Origin: Candidatus Tritonobacter lacicola
GTDB lineage: Bacteria > Auribacterota > Tritonobacteria > Tritonobacterales > Tritonobacteraceae
Direction of reading: 5' to 3'
Assembly: GCA_030765135.1 (NCBI GenBank)
Contig: JAVCDC010000108.1
Span: 1 to 45,261, forward strand
DNA length: 45,261 nt
Part shown: positions 30,161 through 38,509 of the stretch, piece after piece
Layout of the letters: every line of letters starts with the position of its first letter
Position numbering within the stretch: the stretch's first letter is position 1
Made by a program: the position numbers and the translations under genes
The notes under the pieces: model-generated
Database searches by the model: none
What the model saw: only the letters and a program-made list of their open reading frames with translations
What the model was told of the DNA's origin: nothing

Positions 30161-30657
30161 AGCTATATCTTACAGCAGCAGCGCTTTTGCTGCTTTCCTC
30201 GTGCGCGGGAACAGGCCGCCGCGCGTCCCTCCCCCCGTCTTTCGATATCCTCGAGGTGAAAAGGGAAATACGGGAGTACATCATAGACGGTTCCCTCAGG
30301 GCGAGAAAGGGGGGCACTCATTTCGCGGGCAGGGGTAATGTGGACAAGTTCAGGTACGCGGACATCATGCTCGAGCCGGACCAGAGGGGAGAGGAGTATA
30401 TTGTCAGGTGGAAGTGCAAGGCTTCCAAGAGGCTGACGGACCCGGTAGTGCTGAGGTTTGAATACATGTACACAAACGCCGAGCCGCCGAGCACCACGGA
30501 GAAGGTTTACAGGGAGCTGAAGCCCGGAAAGTTTATATACTTCTGGCATAACATAGGGGATGACTACGTGAAGAACGGCCGGGTCGTCTCGTGGAAGTGC
30601 TCCCTGCTCTATAGAGGTGAGGAAGTTGACCATATCCAGTCCCCTCTCTGGCAGTAG
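30157..30657 (+). CDS. predicted lipoprotein of unknown function
   Basis: A 166-aa protein with a clear type II signal: MKLYLTAAALLLLSSC, lipobox LSSC, and Cys16 as the lipidated residue. The mature part is predicted mixed alpha/beta with strands such as VVLRFEYMYT and a Trp-rich end. No known domain is recognised. The start overlaps the RlpA-like gene (ATGA), and its end overlaps the acyl-CoA ligase gene. It would be processed by Lgt and LspA, encoded at 42.7-44.1 kb. Confidence 0.8.
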   Translation: MKLYLTAAALLLLSSCAGTGRRASLPPSFDILEVKREIREYIIDGSLRARKGGTHFAGRGNVDKFRYADIMLEPDQRGEEYIVRWKCKASKRLTDPVVLRFEYMYTNAEPPSTTEKVYRELKPGKFIYFWHNIGDDYVKNGRVVSWKCSLLYRGEEVDHIQSPLWQ

Positions 30658-32164
30658 TTCCTTCAAAAATATTCCAGCCATACTGGAGCGCGGCGCGCTG
30701 TTGCATCCGAGAAGGAAGGCCGTGATCTTCGAGGGGCGCTCCATTACCTATGCAGCTCTCAACCGTTCCGCCGACAGCATGGCCCGGCGTCTCGCCCGTA
30801 AGCACGGCGTGGCGCGCGGCGACAGGGTAGCATTGCTCCTTCATAACTCCCCGGATTTTATCACCTCGTTCTTCGGGGCCATGAAGACCGGCGCCGTAGT
30901 CGTGCCGCTTAACTATTTTCTCACGCCTTCCGAAATCCGGTATATAGCCGGCGACTGCGAGGTGAAGGTCCTCATCACATCGGTGGAGTTCAGGGGCCTC
31001 GTCTCGCAGATATTCGAGAAGCTCCCGGCCCTCAGGGATGTTATCTACGTGGACGAGGAGGGCGGGGATGAAGCGGCGCCCGCCGGCCCGGAGGGTATGG
31101 CCTTCCGGGGCGCCGGCCCCGGCGACATGGCGGCCATTATATACACGTCGGGCACGACGGGCCACCCCAAGGGGGCGATGCTCACGCACGGTAATCTGAT
31201 CGGCAACCTCGTGAGCTCGGCCGCGGCGGTGGAGGTCATGAAGGGGGACAGGTTTTTGCTCGTACTTCCGGTCTTCCACTCCTTCACCATAACGGCGTGC
31301 ATTCTCATGCCGTTGTCTGCGGGCGCCCGTATTGTTGTACTGAGAAGCGTGCGGCCCTTCGATGCTGTTATAAAGGCCCTCCTCTCCCGGAAGATCACCG
31401 TCTTCATCGGCATACCCGGCATATTCAACATATTCGCCGGCATGAAATTTTCATGGTGGAGCCGTTTCTTCATGAGGCTCAGGGTCTGCATCTCCGGCTC
31501 CGCTCCACTTCCTGGTTCAACCCTTGAAAAGTGGCGAAGCAGGTTCGCCTTCCCCCTCCTGGAGGGGTACGGCCTGAGCGAGGCTTCGCCCGTCGTCTCG
31601 ATCAACCCGTACAGGGGCAAGAGGAAGACAGGCTCGGTGGGCGTTCCCATCCCGGGCGTGAAAGTCAGGATATTGAGTGAGGGGGGAGGCGATGGGGATG
31701 AGGGAGAGATACTCGTCAAGGGTCCCAACATCATGAAGGGTTACTACAACCGGCCGGAGGATACGAAAAAAGCTTTCCACGAGGGCTGGCTGCGCACGGG
31801 CGACATGGGAAAGATAGACGATGACGGCTACATATTTATTGTCGGCCGTAAGAGCGAACTGCTCCTTGTCCACGGGATGAACGTCTACCCCAGGGAGATA
31901 GAGGAGGTCCTCTACAGCCACCCGAAGGTGCGCGAGGCTGCGGTCGTGGGACGGAATGTAGACAGGCTCGGCGAGATGCCCGTGGCTTTCCTGTCGCTGG
32001 TCGAGGGAGAGAACGCCACTTACCGGGAGATGAAGGAGCATTGCTCGCGGCAGCTCGCGCGGTACAAGGTCCCGAGGAAATTTGTTTTTCTCGATTCGCT
32101 GCCGAGGACGAGCACGGGAAAAATACTCAAGAGGGACCTCCATGAAATGGCGCGGGACATATGA
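30626..32164 (+). CDS. AMP-dependent acyl-CoA synthetase/ligase
   Basis: An adenylate-forming enzyme that activates a carboxylic acid, probably a fatty acid, as acyl-AMP and then acyl-CoA. The ~512-aa protein has the P-loop YTSGTTGHPKGAMLTHGNL near residue 175, the EGYGLSEASPV motif, the hinge GWLRTGDMGKIDDDGYIFIVGRK-type region (here TGDMGKIDDDGY) and the catalytic C-terminal lysine in PRTSTGKILKRDL. TTG 30626 follows AGAGGTGA at good distance; GTG 30617 is an alternative start. It overlaps the lipoprotein gene, so the acyl group may be linked to the envelope operon, but this is inference. Substrate length is not predictable. Confidence 0.9.
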   Translation: MTISSPLSGSSSFKNIPAILERGALLHPRRKAVIFEGRSITYAALNRSADSMARRLARKHGVARGDRVALLLHNSPDFITSFFGAMKTGAVVVPLNYFLTPSEIRYIAGDCEVKVLITSVEFRGLVSQIFEKLPALRDVIYVDEEGGDEAAPAGPEGMAFRGAGPGDMAAIIYTSGTTGHPKGAMLTHGNLIGNLVSSAAAVEVMKGDRFLLVLPVFHSFTITACILMPLSAGARIVVLRSVRPFDAVIKALLSRKITVFIGIPGIFNIFAGMKFSWWSRFFMRLRVCISGSAPLPGSTLEKWRSRFAFPLLEGYGLSEASPVVSINPYRGKRKTGSVGVPIPGVKVRILSEGGGDGDEGEILVKGPNIMKGYYNRPEDTKKAFHEGWLRTGDMGKIDDDGYIFIVGRKSELLLVHGMNVYPREIEEVLYSHPKVREAAVVGRNVDRLGEMPVAFLSLVEGENATYREMKEHCSRQLARYKVPRKFVFLDSLPRTSTGKILKRDLHEMARDI

Positions 32165-32238
32165 CAGGTCCGTATTTTACGGCTGCCGGCTTGACGAAGG
32201 GCGCGCCGCGTGCTAATAATATATAAAGTGAGCGAGTT

Positions 32239-32964
32239 ATGAAGATGGAAAAACGCAGGGCGCCGCGTGTCCGTGTCCGCGTACCGGTAAAGCTTGCCGC
32301 GAAGGGCGGCCGTGATCCCATAAGCGCCCGCACGCTCGATTTGAGTTACAGCGGCGCCTACTGCCGGGTCGGGCGCTTCATACCGCTGAACAGCGAGGTA
32401 GACGTGGAACTCGGCCTGCCGGGCTCCGACGTGCTCTGCAAGGGCATCGTCGTCAGGAACAAGAAGCGGTCCGGCGGGGACCAGTACGGCATCGCGCTGT
32501 TCTTCTCGGATATTTCGGATTCCGGCCAGCGCCACATCGTCGACTTTATCGACGGCAGGCTGCAATCGGCGGGAATCAAGCCCCGTTCCGCCCGGAAGAA
32601 GGTGAGGGATTTTATCGGGGAGAAGAGCTACGTGAGCAGGCGGAAGGGCCTGGAAGTGAACTCGGCCAAATTCCGGGTTTTGAAAGGCGACGTGGCGATA
32701 AGCAGCAACGGCCTATCGTGCCAGGTGGACAGGAAGGTGCCGCTATTCAAGGAGATCGCCGTGAATATCGTCCTTCCCTCCGAAAAGAGGCCGGGGACGG
32801 TAGAGGCTATTCAGTGCAGCGGGGTCGTGGTCAGCTGCGATAAGGTTCGCGGAAAGGATTGCTACGATTTAGCCATCTATTTCGAAGGCCTCCCCGGGAA
32901 AACCAGGGCGAGGATAGACTCGTTTACCCGGTCCGGCGAAAAGGCCGCCGTCACCGGCCGGTAA
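32239..32964 (+). CDS. tandem PilZ-domain protein
   Basis: A 241-aa protein with an N-terminal PilZ domain. It shows the c-di-GMP-binding RxxxR motif (EKRRAPRVRVRVPV) and the DLSYSGAYC stretch (DxSxxG). A second, degenerate PilZ-like half (about 130-230) has ISSNGLSCQV in place of the second motif and lacks RxxxR. The protein should bind c-di-GMP through the first domain only. It lies 22 bases before pilT, so it may control pilus retraction; PilZ proteins often act on pilus ATPases. Confidence 0.85.
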   Translation: MKMEKRRAPRVRVRVPVKLAAKGGRDPISARTLDLSYSGAYCRVGRFIPLNSEVDVELGLPGSDVLCKGIVVRNKKRSGGDQYGIALFFSDISDSGQRHIVDFIDGRLQSAGIKPRSARKKVRDFIGEKSYVSRRKGLEVNSAKFRVLKGDVAISSNGLSCQVDRKVPLFKEIAVNIVLPSEKRPGTVEAIQCSGVVVSCDKVRGKDCYDLAIYFEGLPGKTRARIDSFTRSGEKAAVTGR

Positions 32965-32986
32965 CAGGTTACCCCCATTCATAAAG

Positions 32987-34084
32987 ATGGAAAAGCTCGT
33001 CACGCTCTTGAGGAAGATGGTGGACGTGGATGCGTCCGACCTCCATCTCAAGGCGGGCGCCAGGCCCGTCGTGAGGGTGCGGACGGAGCTTATAGACCTT
33101 CCTTTCGACAGGCTGACTCCGGCTTCCATCGAGGAGATGGCTCATTTCATCATGAGCGATTCGACCCGGACGAACTTCAAGCACCGCGGTGAGGTGGATT
33201 TCGCCTACGAGCAGGATGACCTGGGCCGTTTCCGCGTGAACGTCTTCATGCAGAGGGGACGCTGCGGCGTGGTCATGAGGTTCGTCAAGAAGGATATCCC
33301 GACGTTCGCCGAACTGAACCTTCCCGGCGTGCTTAAGAATATCGTCTCTCTTCCATCGGGAATAGCGGTAGTGAGCGGGGCCACGGGGTGCGGCAAATCG
33401 ACGACCCTCGCGGCCATGGTCGGCTATATCAATTCCAACTTCAGGCGGCACATCGTGACGATCGAGGACCCGATAGAGTATCTTCACGAGGACGATAAGA
33501 GCATTATAGATCAAAGGGAGGTGGGGATAGATACCCATTCATTCGCGAATGCCCTCCGGGTCGTCCTGCGGCAGGACCCGGACATCATAATGATAGGGGA
33601 GGTGCGGGATGCGGACAGCCTGAGGGCGGCCATCGTGGCGGCGGAGACGGGCCATCTGGTCTTGACGACGCTGCACACGTCGACAGCCGTACAGGCCGTC
33701 AGCAGGGTCCTGGATTTTTTCTCCGTGAAGGAGAGGGACCAGGTAAGGATACAGCTCTCTCTGTGCCTCAGGGCGGTTATATGCCAGAAGCTCTTACCGA
33801 GGGTGGACATGGAGGGCCTTATCCCGGCGGTGGAGATCATGATAGCGTCAGGGACCGTGAGGAAGCTGATACGGGAGAACCTCATATCCAAGCTTTTCGG
33901 CGCAATACAGACGGGCGGCGATGAGGGAATGCAGACGATCAACCAGCACCTTGTCGACCTTGTCCGGAACGGCAGGGTCAGCGAGGAGGTCGCCCTGGCC
34001 GCCGCGCCCCAGCCCGAGGTCCTGAAGATGAACCTTCAGGGGATATTCCTCGACGAGGACAAGCGCATCCTCGACACGGATTGA
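32987..34084 (+). CDS. pilT: pilus retraction ATPase PilT
   Basis: A hexameric AAA-like ATPase that powers type IV pilus retraction. The 365-aa product has the N-terminal PAS-like domain (DASDLHLKAGARPVVR), Walker A at 131-139 (GATGCGKST), the Asp box IVTIEDPIEYLHE, Walker B with EVRD (DPDIIMIGEVRD), the His box TGHLVLTTLHT, and the C-terminal AIQTGGDEGMQT region close to the PilT AIRNLIRE-type motif. No other pilus gene lies in the window, so the machinery is encoded elsewhere. Confidence 0.95.
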   Translation: MEKLVTLLRKMVDVDASDLHLKAGARPVVRVRTELIDLPFDRLTPASIEEMAHFIMSDSTRTNFKHRGEVDFAYEQDDLGRFRVNVFMQRGRCGVVMRFVKKDIPTFAELNLPGVLKNIVSLPSGIAVVSGATGCGKSTTLAAMVGYINSNFRRHIVTIEDPIEYLHEDDKSIIDQREVGIDTHSFANALRVVLRQDPDIIMIGEVRDADSLRAAIVAAETGHLVLTTLHTSTAVQAVSRVLDFFSVKERDQVRIQLSLCLRAVICQKLLPRVDMEGLIPAVEIMIASGTVRKLIRENLISKLFGAIQTGGDEGMQTINQHLVDLVRNGRVSEEVALAAAPQPEVLKMNLQGIFLDEDKRILDTD

Positions 34085-34088
34085 TAAT

Positions 34089-34140
34089 ACCGGGGACGCC
34101 ATACTTAATTCCGGGTAATTCAGCGGACGCGATTATTAGT
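34089..34140. repeat. REP-like GGGGACGCCATACTTAATT element
   Basis: The short gap between pilT and the radical SAM gene holds GGGGACGCCATACTTAATTC, followed by GGGTAATTCAGCGGACGC. The GGGGAC-led word resembles REP/RAYT end sequences and the GGGGTC motifs around the RAYT gene at 28.2-28.8 kb. It is assigned by pattern only. Confidence 0.35.
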
Positions 34141-34145
34141 CAAGT

Positions 34146-35699
34146 ATGATGTCCTTTCTTCCCCGCAAACGCGATCTCATATCTTCCGAAACCGGCACGA
34201 TAATAAAGAAAGAGGCCCTGACGGAGGTCTCTCTCGTCTTCCCGAACAGCTACCGGGTCGGGATGAGCAACCTCGGCTTCCAGACCCTGTACGGTCTTAT
34301 CAACTCAAGGGAAGACGCGCTCTGCCACAGGGCGTTCCTGGACAGGGAGGGAGAGACCCGGACGGTCGAGACGGGGCGTCGGCTGTCCGGTTACGACATT
34401 GTGGCCTTTTCGATCCCCTTCGAGCTCGACTATCTCAATGTCGTCCGCATTCTCGGGCGCTCGGGAATAAGCTTTCCGGGGAAGGACAGGGCGGAGAAAG
34501 AGCCGCTTATCATTGCGGGAGGCGCAGCGGTTTCGCTCAATCCCGAGCCTCTCTCTCCTTTCATCGACGCGTTCGTCGCGGGAGAGGCCGAGGAGCTCAT
34601 CGGTGAGATCCTGGATCTCTACGCCGCGAGGAGGCGGCTTCACCGCACTCGTCTGCTGGAATATCTCTCTTCCATCCCGGGAGTGTATGTGCCTTCACTC
34701 TACGAATTCGATTATGGCTCCGGCTTCACAGCACCGGCGTCGCTGCCGCTGCCGGTCCGGTTGCGCCGTTCGGGCTCGTTTCTCAGCGAGGGGACGCGGA
34801 GCGTCATAGTCTCCCCGGGCGCCGCTTTTTCCAACATGTTTCTCATCGAAGTGAGCAGGGGCTGCTCGAGGGGGTGCCTCTTCTGCCCCTGCCCCGCGGT
34901 GTACGGCGCCGCCCGGCACAGGGGGGTGGAGGCCATCCTGGGCGATGTGCGGGAGGGGCTCGGCGTGACGGGGAGAATAGGCTTCGTCGGCGCCGCCGTC
35001 TCGGATTACCCGGAGATAGATAACCTTGTCGGTCTTTCCTGCGACATGGGTGGACGCGTCTCCACCTCCAGCCTGAGGGCCGATTCCATGACCGCGGGGT
35101 TGCTGTCCGCCCTTCGCCGCAGCGGGCAGCGGACGATCACGCTGGCGCCGGAGACGGGAAGCTATCGTCTGCGGCGGAAAATCGGAAAACCGATAAGCGA
35201 CGGTGAGGTGCTCTCCGCACTCGAGAAGGCGCGCAAGGCCGGTTTCAGGGGTGCGAAGCTGTACTTCATGATCGGGCTCCCCGGCGAAACGACGGGGGAT
35301 GTGGAGGCCATTGTCCGGCTCCTTAAGAAGGCGTCCGCGATTATCCCGGTCAGGGCCACTGTGGCGCCGTTCGTCCCCAAGGCGTGGACGCCTTTCTCGT
35401 GGTCTCCCATGGAATCGAAGGAGAAGTTGAAAGCGAAGGGCGGGCTGATAAGGAAAGGTGTCTCGGGGGAGAAGAGGATCAAAGTCGTTCTGGAGAGCTC
35501 GCGTACGGCCGTCGCGGAGGCCGCCCTTGCCAGGGGAGACAGGCTGTTGGGCCATCACCTCGCCCGGGGCACTGCCGATGAGAAGCTCTTCCGGGACTAC
35601 GCCGGGAGAAGCTTTACCCCGGACGATCACACGCCCTGGGAGATAATCGACCCCGGCTTCAGCAAGGAGGAGCTATGGAAAAGATGGATGGATTATTAG
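34146..35699 (+). CDS. radical SAM protein with B12-binding-like N-terminus
   Basis: A 517-aa protein in the BchE/P-methylase-like radical SAM group. The N-terminal part (VSLVFPNSYRVGMSNLGFQTLYGLIN) resembles a cobalamin-binding fold typical of TIGR03960-like proteins. The radical SAM domain has the cluster motif SRGCSRGCLFCPCP (CxxxCxxC, about residue 240), then ISTSSLRADS-like and LAPETGSYRLRRKIGK segments. The reaction is unknown; relatives act in methylation or thioether chemistry. Two adjacent ATG codons (34146, 34149) are possible starts, and no Shine-Dalgarno is clear. Confidence 0.85.
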   Translation: MMSFLPRKRDLISSETGTIIKKEALTEVSLVFPNSYRVGMSNLGFQTLYGLINSREDALCHRAFLDREGETRTVETGRRLSGYDIVAFSIPFELDYLNVVRILGRSGISFPGKDRAEKEPLIIAGGAAVSLNPEPLSPFIDAFVAGEAEELIGEILDLYAARRRLHRTRLLEYLSSIPGVYVPSLYEFDYGSGFTAPASLPLPVRLRRSGSFLSEGTRSVIVSPGAAFSNMFLIEVSRGCSRGCLFCPCPAVYGAARHRGVEAILGDVREGLGVTGRIGFVGAAVSDYPEIDNLVGLSCDMGGRVSTSSLRADSMTAGLLSALRRSGQRTITLAPETGSYRLRRKIGKPISDGEVLSALEKARKAGFRGAKLYFMIGLPGETTGDVEAIVRLLKKASAIIPVRATVAPFVPKAWTPFSWSPMESKEKLKAKGGLIRKGVSGEKRIKVVLESSRTAVAEAALARGDRLLGHHLARGTADEKLFRDYAGRSFTPDDHTPWEIIDPGFSKEELWKRWMDY

Positions 35700-35742
35700 T
35701 CTTTTCTTTGCGCCCATGGTTCAGAATAATACACCATAGACC

Positions 35743-35799
35743 TTGCCAGCCTATACGGATTGTGGTATATAATTACTAAATATTGGGTAATATTATACC
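35743..35799 (+). promoter_or_regulatory. promoter and inverted-repeat operator of the MNT/HEPN pair
   Basis: TTGCCA (35743-35748) and TATATAAT (35766-35773) make a plausible promoter. The -10 overlaps a 14-base imperfect inverted repeat, GGTATATAATTACT (35764-35777) against GGTAATATTATACC (35786-35799). The right arm ends three bases before the ATG, so no normal Shine-Dalgarno exists. The downstream protein has a winged-helix domain, which suggests autoregulation. Confidence 0.6.
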
Positions 35800-35802
35800 A
35801 AA

Positions 35803-36348
35803 ATGATAAAGCTTGATTCGAAAATTACCAAAAGTGTATTGGGCTATTTCTTCATGAACCCTGAGGCAGAGCTCTACTTAAGTGAAATTGCCTCATTACT
35901 TACGCTGGACCCCTCTAACCTCAGCAAGAAACTAAAGGAGTTTGAAAAGGAAGGCCTGTTTGTCAGCCAACTTCGGGGAAAGGAAAGATATTATAGAATC
36001 AATTGCGATTTCTCTCTTTACGATGCATATAAAAAGGTATTCGAGCAGTACTTTGGGATCGAAAAGGAGTTAAAAGATATTGCCGGATCCATGAAGGATA
36101 TAGACGAAGCTTATATATTTGGCTCCTATGCGAAGGAAAGGTTCGATGCCTCGAGCGATATTGACATATTGGTCATCGGGCGCGAGTCGGTCGTGAAGCT
36201 AAATGCGAGACTGCTTGAGCTTGAAAGAAAATTTCAGAGGGATATTAACTTCATTCTAATGACCGATAGCGAGCTTAAGGAGAAACGCAAATCCGGCGAT
36301 ATGCTCGTTAGAGATATATTTAGCAGTCCAACGATAAAATTGAAATAG
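35803..36348 (+). CDS. winged-helix-MNT nucleotidyltransferase (antitoxin candidate)
   Basis: A 181-aa fusion: an ArsR/Mar-like winged helix (about 5-68, with LSEIASLLTLDPSNLSKKL) and a minimal nucleotidyltransferase (about 100-165). Catalytic residues GS (107-108) and DxD (Asp119, Asp121) are intact in IFGSYAKERFDASSDIDIL. In MNT-HEPN systems the MNT protein can neutralise the HEPN toxin by adding AMP. The HEPN gene overlaps its stop (TAGTG). Both genes are far more AT-rich than their neighbours, which points to horizontal acquisition. The operator upstream fits the fused DNA-binding domain. Confidence 0.85.
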   Translation: MIKLDSKITKSVLGYFFMNPEAELYLSEIASLLTLDPSNLSKKLKEFEKEGLFVSQLRGKERYYRINCDFSLYDAYKKVFEQYFGIEKELKDIAGSMKDIDEAYIFGSYAKERFDASSDIDILVIGRESVVKLNARLLELERKFQRDINFILMTDSELKEKRKSGDMLVRDIFSSPTIKLK

Positions 36349-36764
36349 TGAAACTGGACCAAAGATTATTTCAGAAGAAGGACTTTACTAAAAACGACCT
36401 CGATAAGCTATTGGCTAACAGCTCGCGGGATCTGCATATCGCGAAGAAGAGCCGTATTCCCGAGGTTATTTTTAAGTTCAGCTACGATGCTTTCCTCAAG
36501 GCCTGCATAACGATCATCGCTTTTCAAGGTTACAGGGCCATGTCTAAACGAGGCCACCATAAGGCTATTATCTCTGCCACCAAGATAGTTTTAGGCAAAC
36601 AGTTCCGCGATATGCTTGATTACTGTGACACCATGAGAAGGAGGAGGAATATTGACCTGTATGGTGGTGGGGTGCTGGTTTCACTTTCAGAATCGAAGCA
36701 ATTCCTGGAAGTAGTTTTAATGGTTCATGCAGAAATAAAAAAGAGGGTCTCTTCCAAACAGTAA
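36348..36764 (+). CDS. HEPN-domain protein (toxin candidate)
   Basis: A 138-aa, mostly helical, HEPN-like protein with RRRRNIDLYGGG (Arg100-Asn101, Tyr105) at the end, similar to the RN-xxx-Y variant of the HEPN motif. The textbook Rx4-6H histidine is not seen, so RNase activity is uncertain. Its GTG start overlaps the stop of the MNT gene by one base, so both are made from one transcript. AT-rich composition is shared with the MNT gene. Confidence 0.75.
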   Translation: MKLDQRLFQKKDFTKNDLDKLLANSSRDLHIAKKSRIPEVIFKFSYDAFLKACITIIAFQGYRAMSKRGHHKAIISATKIVLGKQFRDMLDYCDTMRRRRNIDLYGGGVLVSLSESKQFLEVVLMVHAEIKKRVSSKQ

Positions 36765-36912
36765 ATCAAGGTGTTTTCTCTTTATCACCTGTTAAGTTTG
36801 AGAGAAATTAAATACAGCAAGCTCGACTTTTAAACAGACGTATATCAGTCATGAACATATTCGATACTTGTCCTTATTTCACCTATCCGTTGCGTTCGCA
36901 TTGCAAGAATCG

Positions 36913-37581
36913 ATGATAGAGAGGCGCACCCATTATATTTTCCCGTCTCTTTCGAAGGTTAAGGGAATCAGGCACGCGTTCATAGGGAAGGGGGCCCTGC
37001 CTTTCGCGTTTTCAAGGAGCGATATGGTACTGGCCGGTTTATTGGCCAGCGTCATTAATGCGAAGGGAATGGCGATAGTCCTGGCGGAGCAGGTTCACGG
37101 CGACGGCGTGGCCCGCGTGAGCGGCCGCGCGCCGGGCGGCGCCCGGATGGTGGCCGGCGCGGACGCGCTTTTGACCGGCACGGCAGGAATCCTGCTCGCG
37201 ATACGGTCCGCCGATTGTCTCCCCGTCTTCCTGGCGCACGCCGGGGGCGGTGCCGTGGGCCTGGTGCACGCGGGGCGGGAGGGGACGAGGAAGAAAATAA
37301 CGGAGAAGGCGGTTCGTGTCATGGCCGGCTCCTACGGCCTGGAACCCGCTGACATCACGGCCGCCATAGGGCCGTCCATCGGCCCGTGCTGTTACGAGGT
37401 CGACCTCTGGGAGGAGAACGAGAGGCAGCTTCGTGCCGCCGGTGTTGAGCGGATCTCCAACTGCGGGGTGTGCACGGCCTGTAATTCCGATAGGTTCTCC
37501 TCCTACAGGAAGGAGGGGAGTTCATCCGGCCTCATGCTCTCTTTCCTCTGCATTGCCGATGAAATGAATAAGAACTTATAA
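36913..37581 (+). CDS. pgeF: peptidoglycan editing factor / YfiH-LACC1 multicopper-type purine phosphorylase
   Basis: A 222-aa member of the DUF152 (YfiH, LACC1) family, which has been linked to peptidoglycan editing in bacteria and to adenosine/purine nucleoside cleavage in other members. The metal-binding motifs are visible: EQVHGDGVA (His), RSADCLPV (Cys) and GLVHAGREGT (His), then GPSIGPCCYEV. Start ATG 36913 is chosen for the normal family N-terminus; an in-frame TTG at 36868 would add 15 residues. The downstream genes yggS-proC often follow pgeF. Confidence 0.9.
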   Translation: MIERRTHYIFPSLSKVKGIRHAFIGKGALPFAFSRSDMVLAGLLASVINAKGMAIVLAEQVHGDGVARVSGRAPGGARMVAGADALLTGTAGILLAIRSADCLPVFLAHAGGGAVGLVHAGREGTRKKITEKAVRVMAGSYGLEPADITAAIGPSIGPCCYEVDLWEENERQLRAAGVERISNCGVCTACNSDRFSSYRKEGSSSGLMLSFLCIADEMNKNL

Positions 37582-37649
37582 AGTTGTGTTCTTAAAGTAT
37601 GAACAGGACCGGCGGGACCGAAGTGGCTGATATCGAAAAGTTCCCCATC

Positions 37650-37676
37650 TTCATCCTGTTTATCCTGTTATCCTGC
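37650..37676. repeat. TTNATCCTG word repeat
   Basis: Three near-tandem words, TTCATCCTG, TTTATCCTG and TTATCCTG, fall in the gap between pgeF and yggS. They resemble one arm of the inverted-arm elements seen elsewhere. No matching second arm is clear; GGACCGGCGGGACC at 37608-37621 is a different repeat. Confidence 0.5.
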
Positions 37677-37729
37677 CGAAAATTCTTTTATAAATAAGGG
37701 GGTCTGTTTACGTTAGTGATGGGAAAGAG

Positions 37730-38416
37730 ATGGAAACCGATATAGAAAAAAATCTTGTTTCGGTGAGGGAGCGGATCGAGAGGGCCGCCCTGAGGTCCGG
37801 GAGAGACCCTTCCGGGGTCCGGCTTGTCGCGGTGACCAAAACGGTAGGCGTCGATTTGATAAACAGGGCCATAGATGCCGGCGTCGGGATCATCGGCGAG
37901 AACAGGGTGAAGGACGCGAAGGAGAAGTTCGGTAAGATAGGGGCGAGAGCCGGGTGGCACATGATCGGCCATCTCCAGCGTAACAAGGTGAGGGACGCCC
38001 TGCGGATCTTCGAGATGATTCACTCCGTCGACAGCCTTCGCCTCGCGCGCGCAATAGACGGCGAGGCGTCCGGGCGGGACATCACCGTGCCGGTCATGGT
38101 CGAGGTCAACGTCTCCGGCGAGGAGACGAAGTACGGCGTGGTCCCCGGCGAGGTCCGCGAGATCGTTGAGGCGGCGGGGCGCTTCGGCAATATCCGCGTC
38201 TGCGGCTTGATGACGATGGCCCCCTTCGTACAGGACGCGGAGGAGGTGCGGCCGGTGTTCAGGGAGCTGAGACGCCTGAGGGACGCGCTTCGCCGCTCCG
38301 GCTTCGACGTGGAGTATCTCTCGATGGGGATGACCCAGGACTTCGAGGTGGCGATCGAGGAGGGTGCCACCCATGTCAGAATTGGTTCGGCCATTTTCGG
38401 ACCCCGTAAATATTGA
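37730..38416 (+). CDS. yggS: PLP homeostasis protein YggS/PLPBP
   Basis: A PLP-binding fold III protein involved in pyridoxal phosphate and amino/keto-acid balance, with no known enzyme activity. The 228-aa product has the PLP-lysine in RLVAVTKTV (about residue 38), GENRVKDAKEKF, the WHMIGHLQRNKV motif, GLMTMAPF, and SMGMTQDFEVAI with the final GSAIFGPR. It precedes proC, a common pairing. GGGAAAGAG precedes the ATG. Confidence 0.94.
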   Translation: METDIEKNLVSVRERIERAALRSGRDPSGVRLVAVTKTVGVDLINRAIDAGVGIIGENRVKDAKEKFGKIGARAGWHMIGHLQRNKVRDALRIFEMIHSVDSLRLARAIDGEASGRDITVPVMVEVNVSGEETKYGVVPGEVREIVEAAGRFGNIRVCGLMTMAPFVQDAEEVRPVFRELRRLRDALRRSGFDVEYLSMGMTQDFEVAIEEGATHVRIGSAIFGPRKY

Positions 38417-38421
38417 AAAAT

Positions 38422-38450
38422 CAGTTAAATGAGTTTTATGAGTTGAATTT
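38422..38450. repeat. single-arm GAGTTNNAT repeat between yggS and proC
   Basis: CAGTTAAAT, GAGTTTTAT and GAGTTGAAT occur in tandem after the yggS stop. The words match those at 127, 6362 and 11935. No second arm is found. Confidence 0.5.
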
Positions 38451-38509
38451 CTAGGGTTCTGCGGTCCACATACGGGATGTTTTTGATGGAAAAAAAAGGA
38501 AATAGAGAT

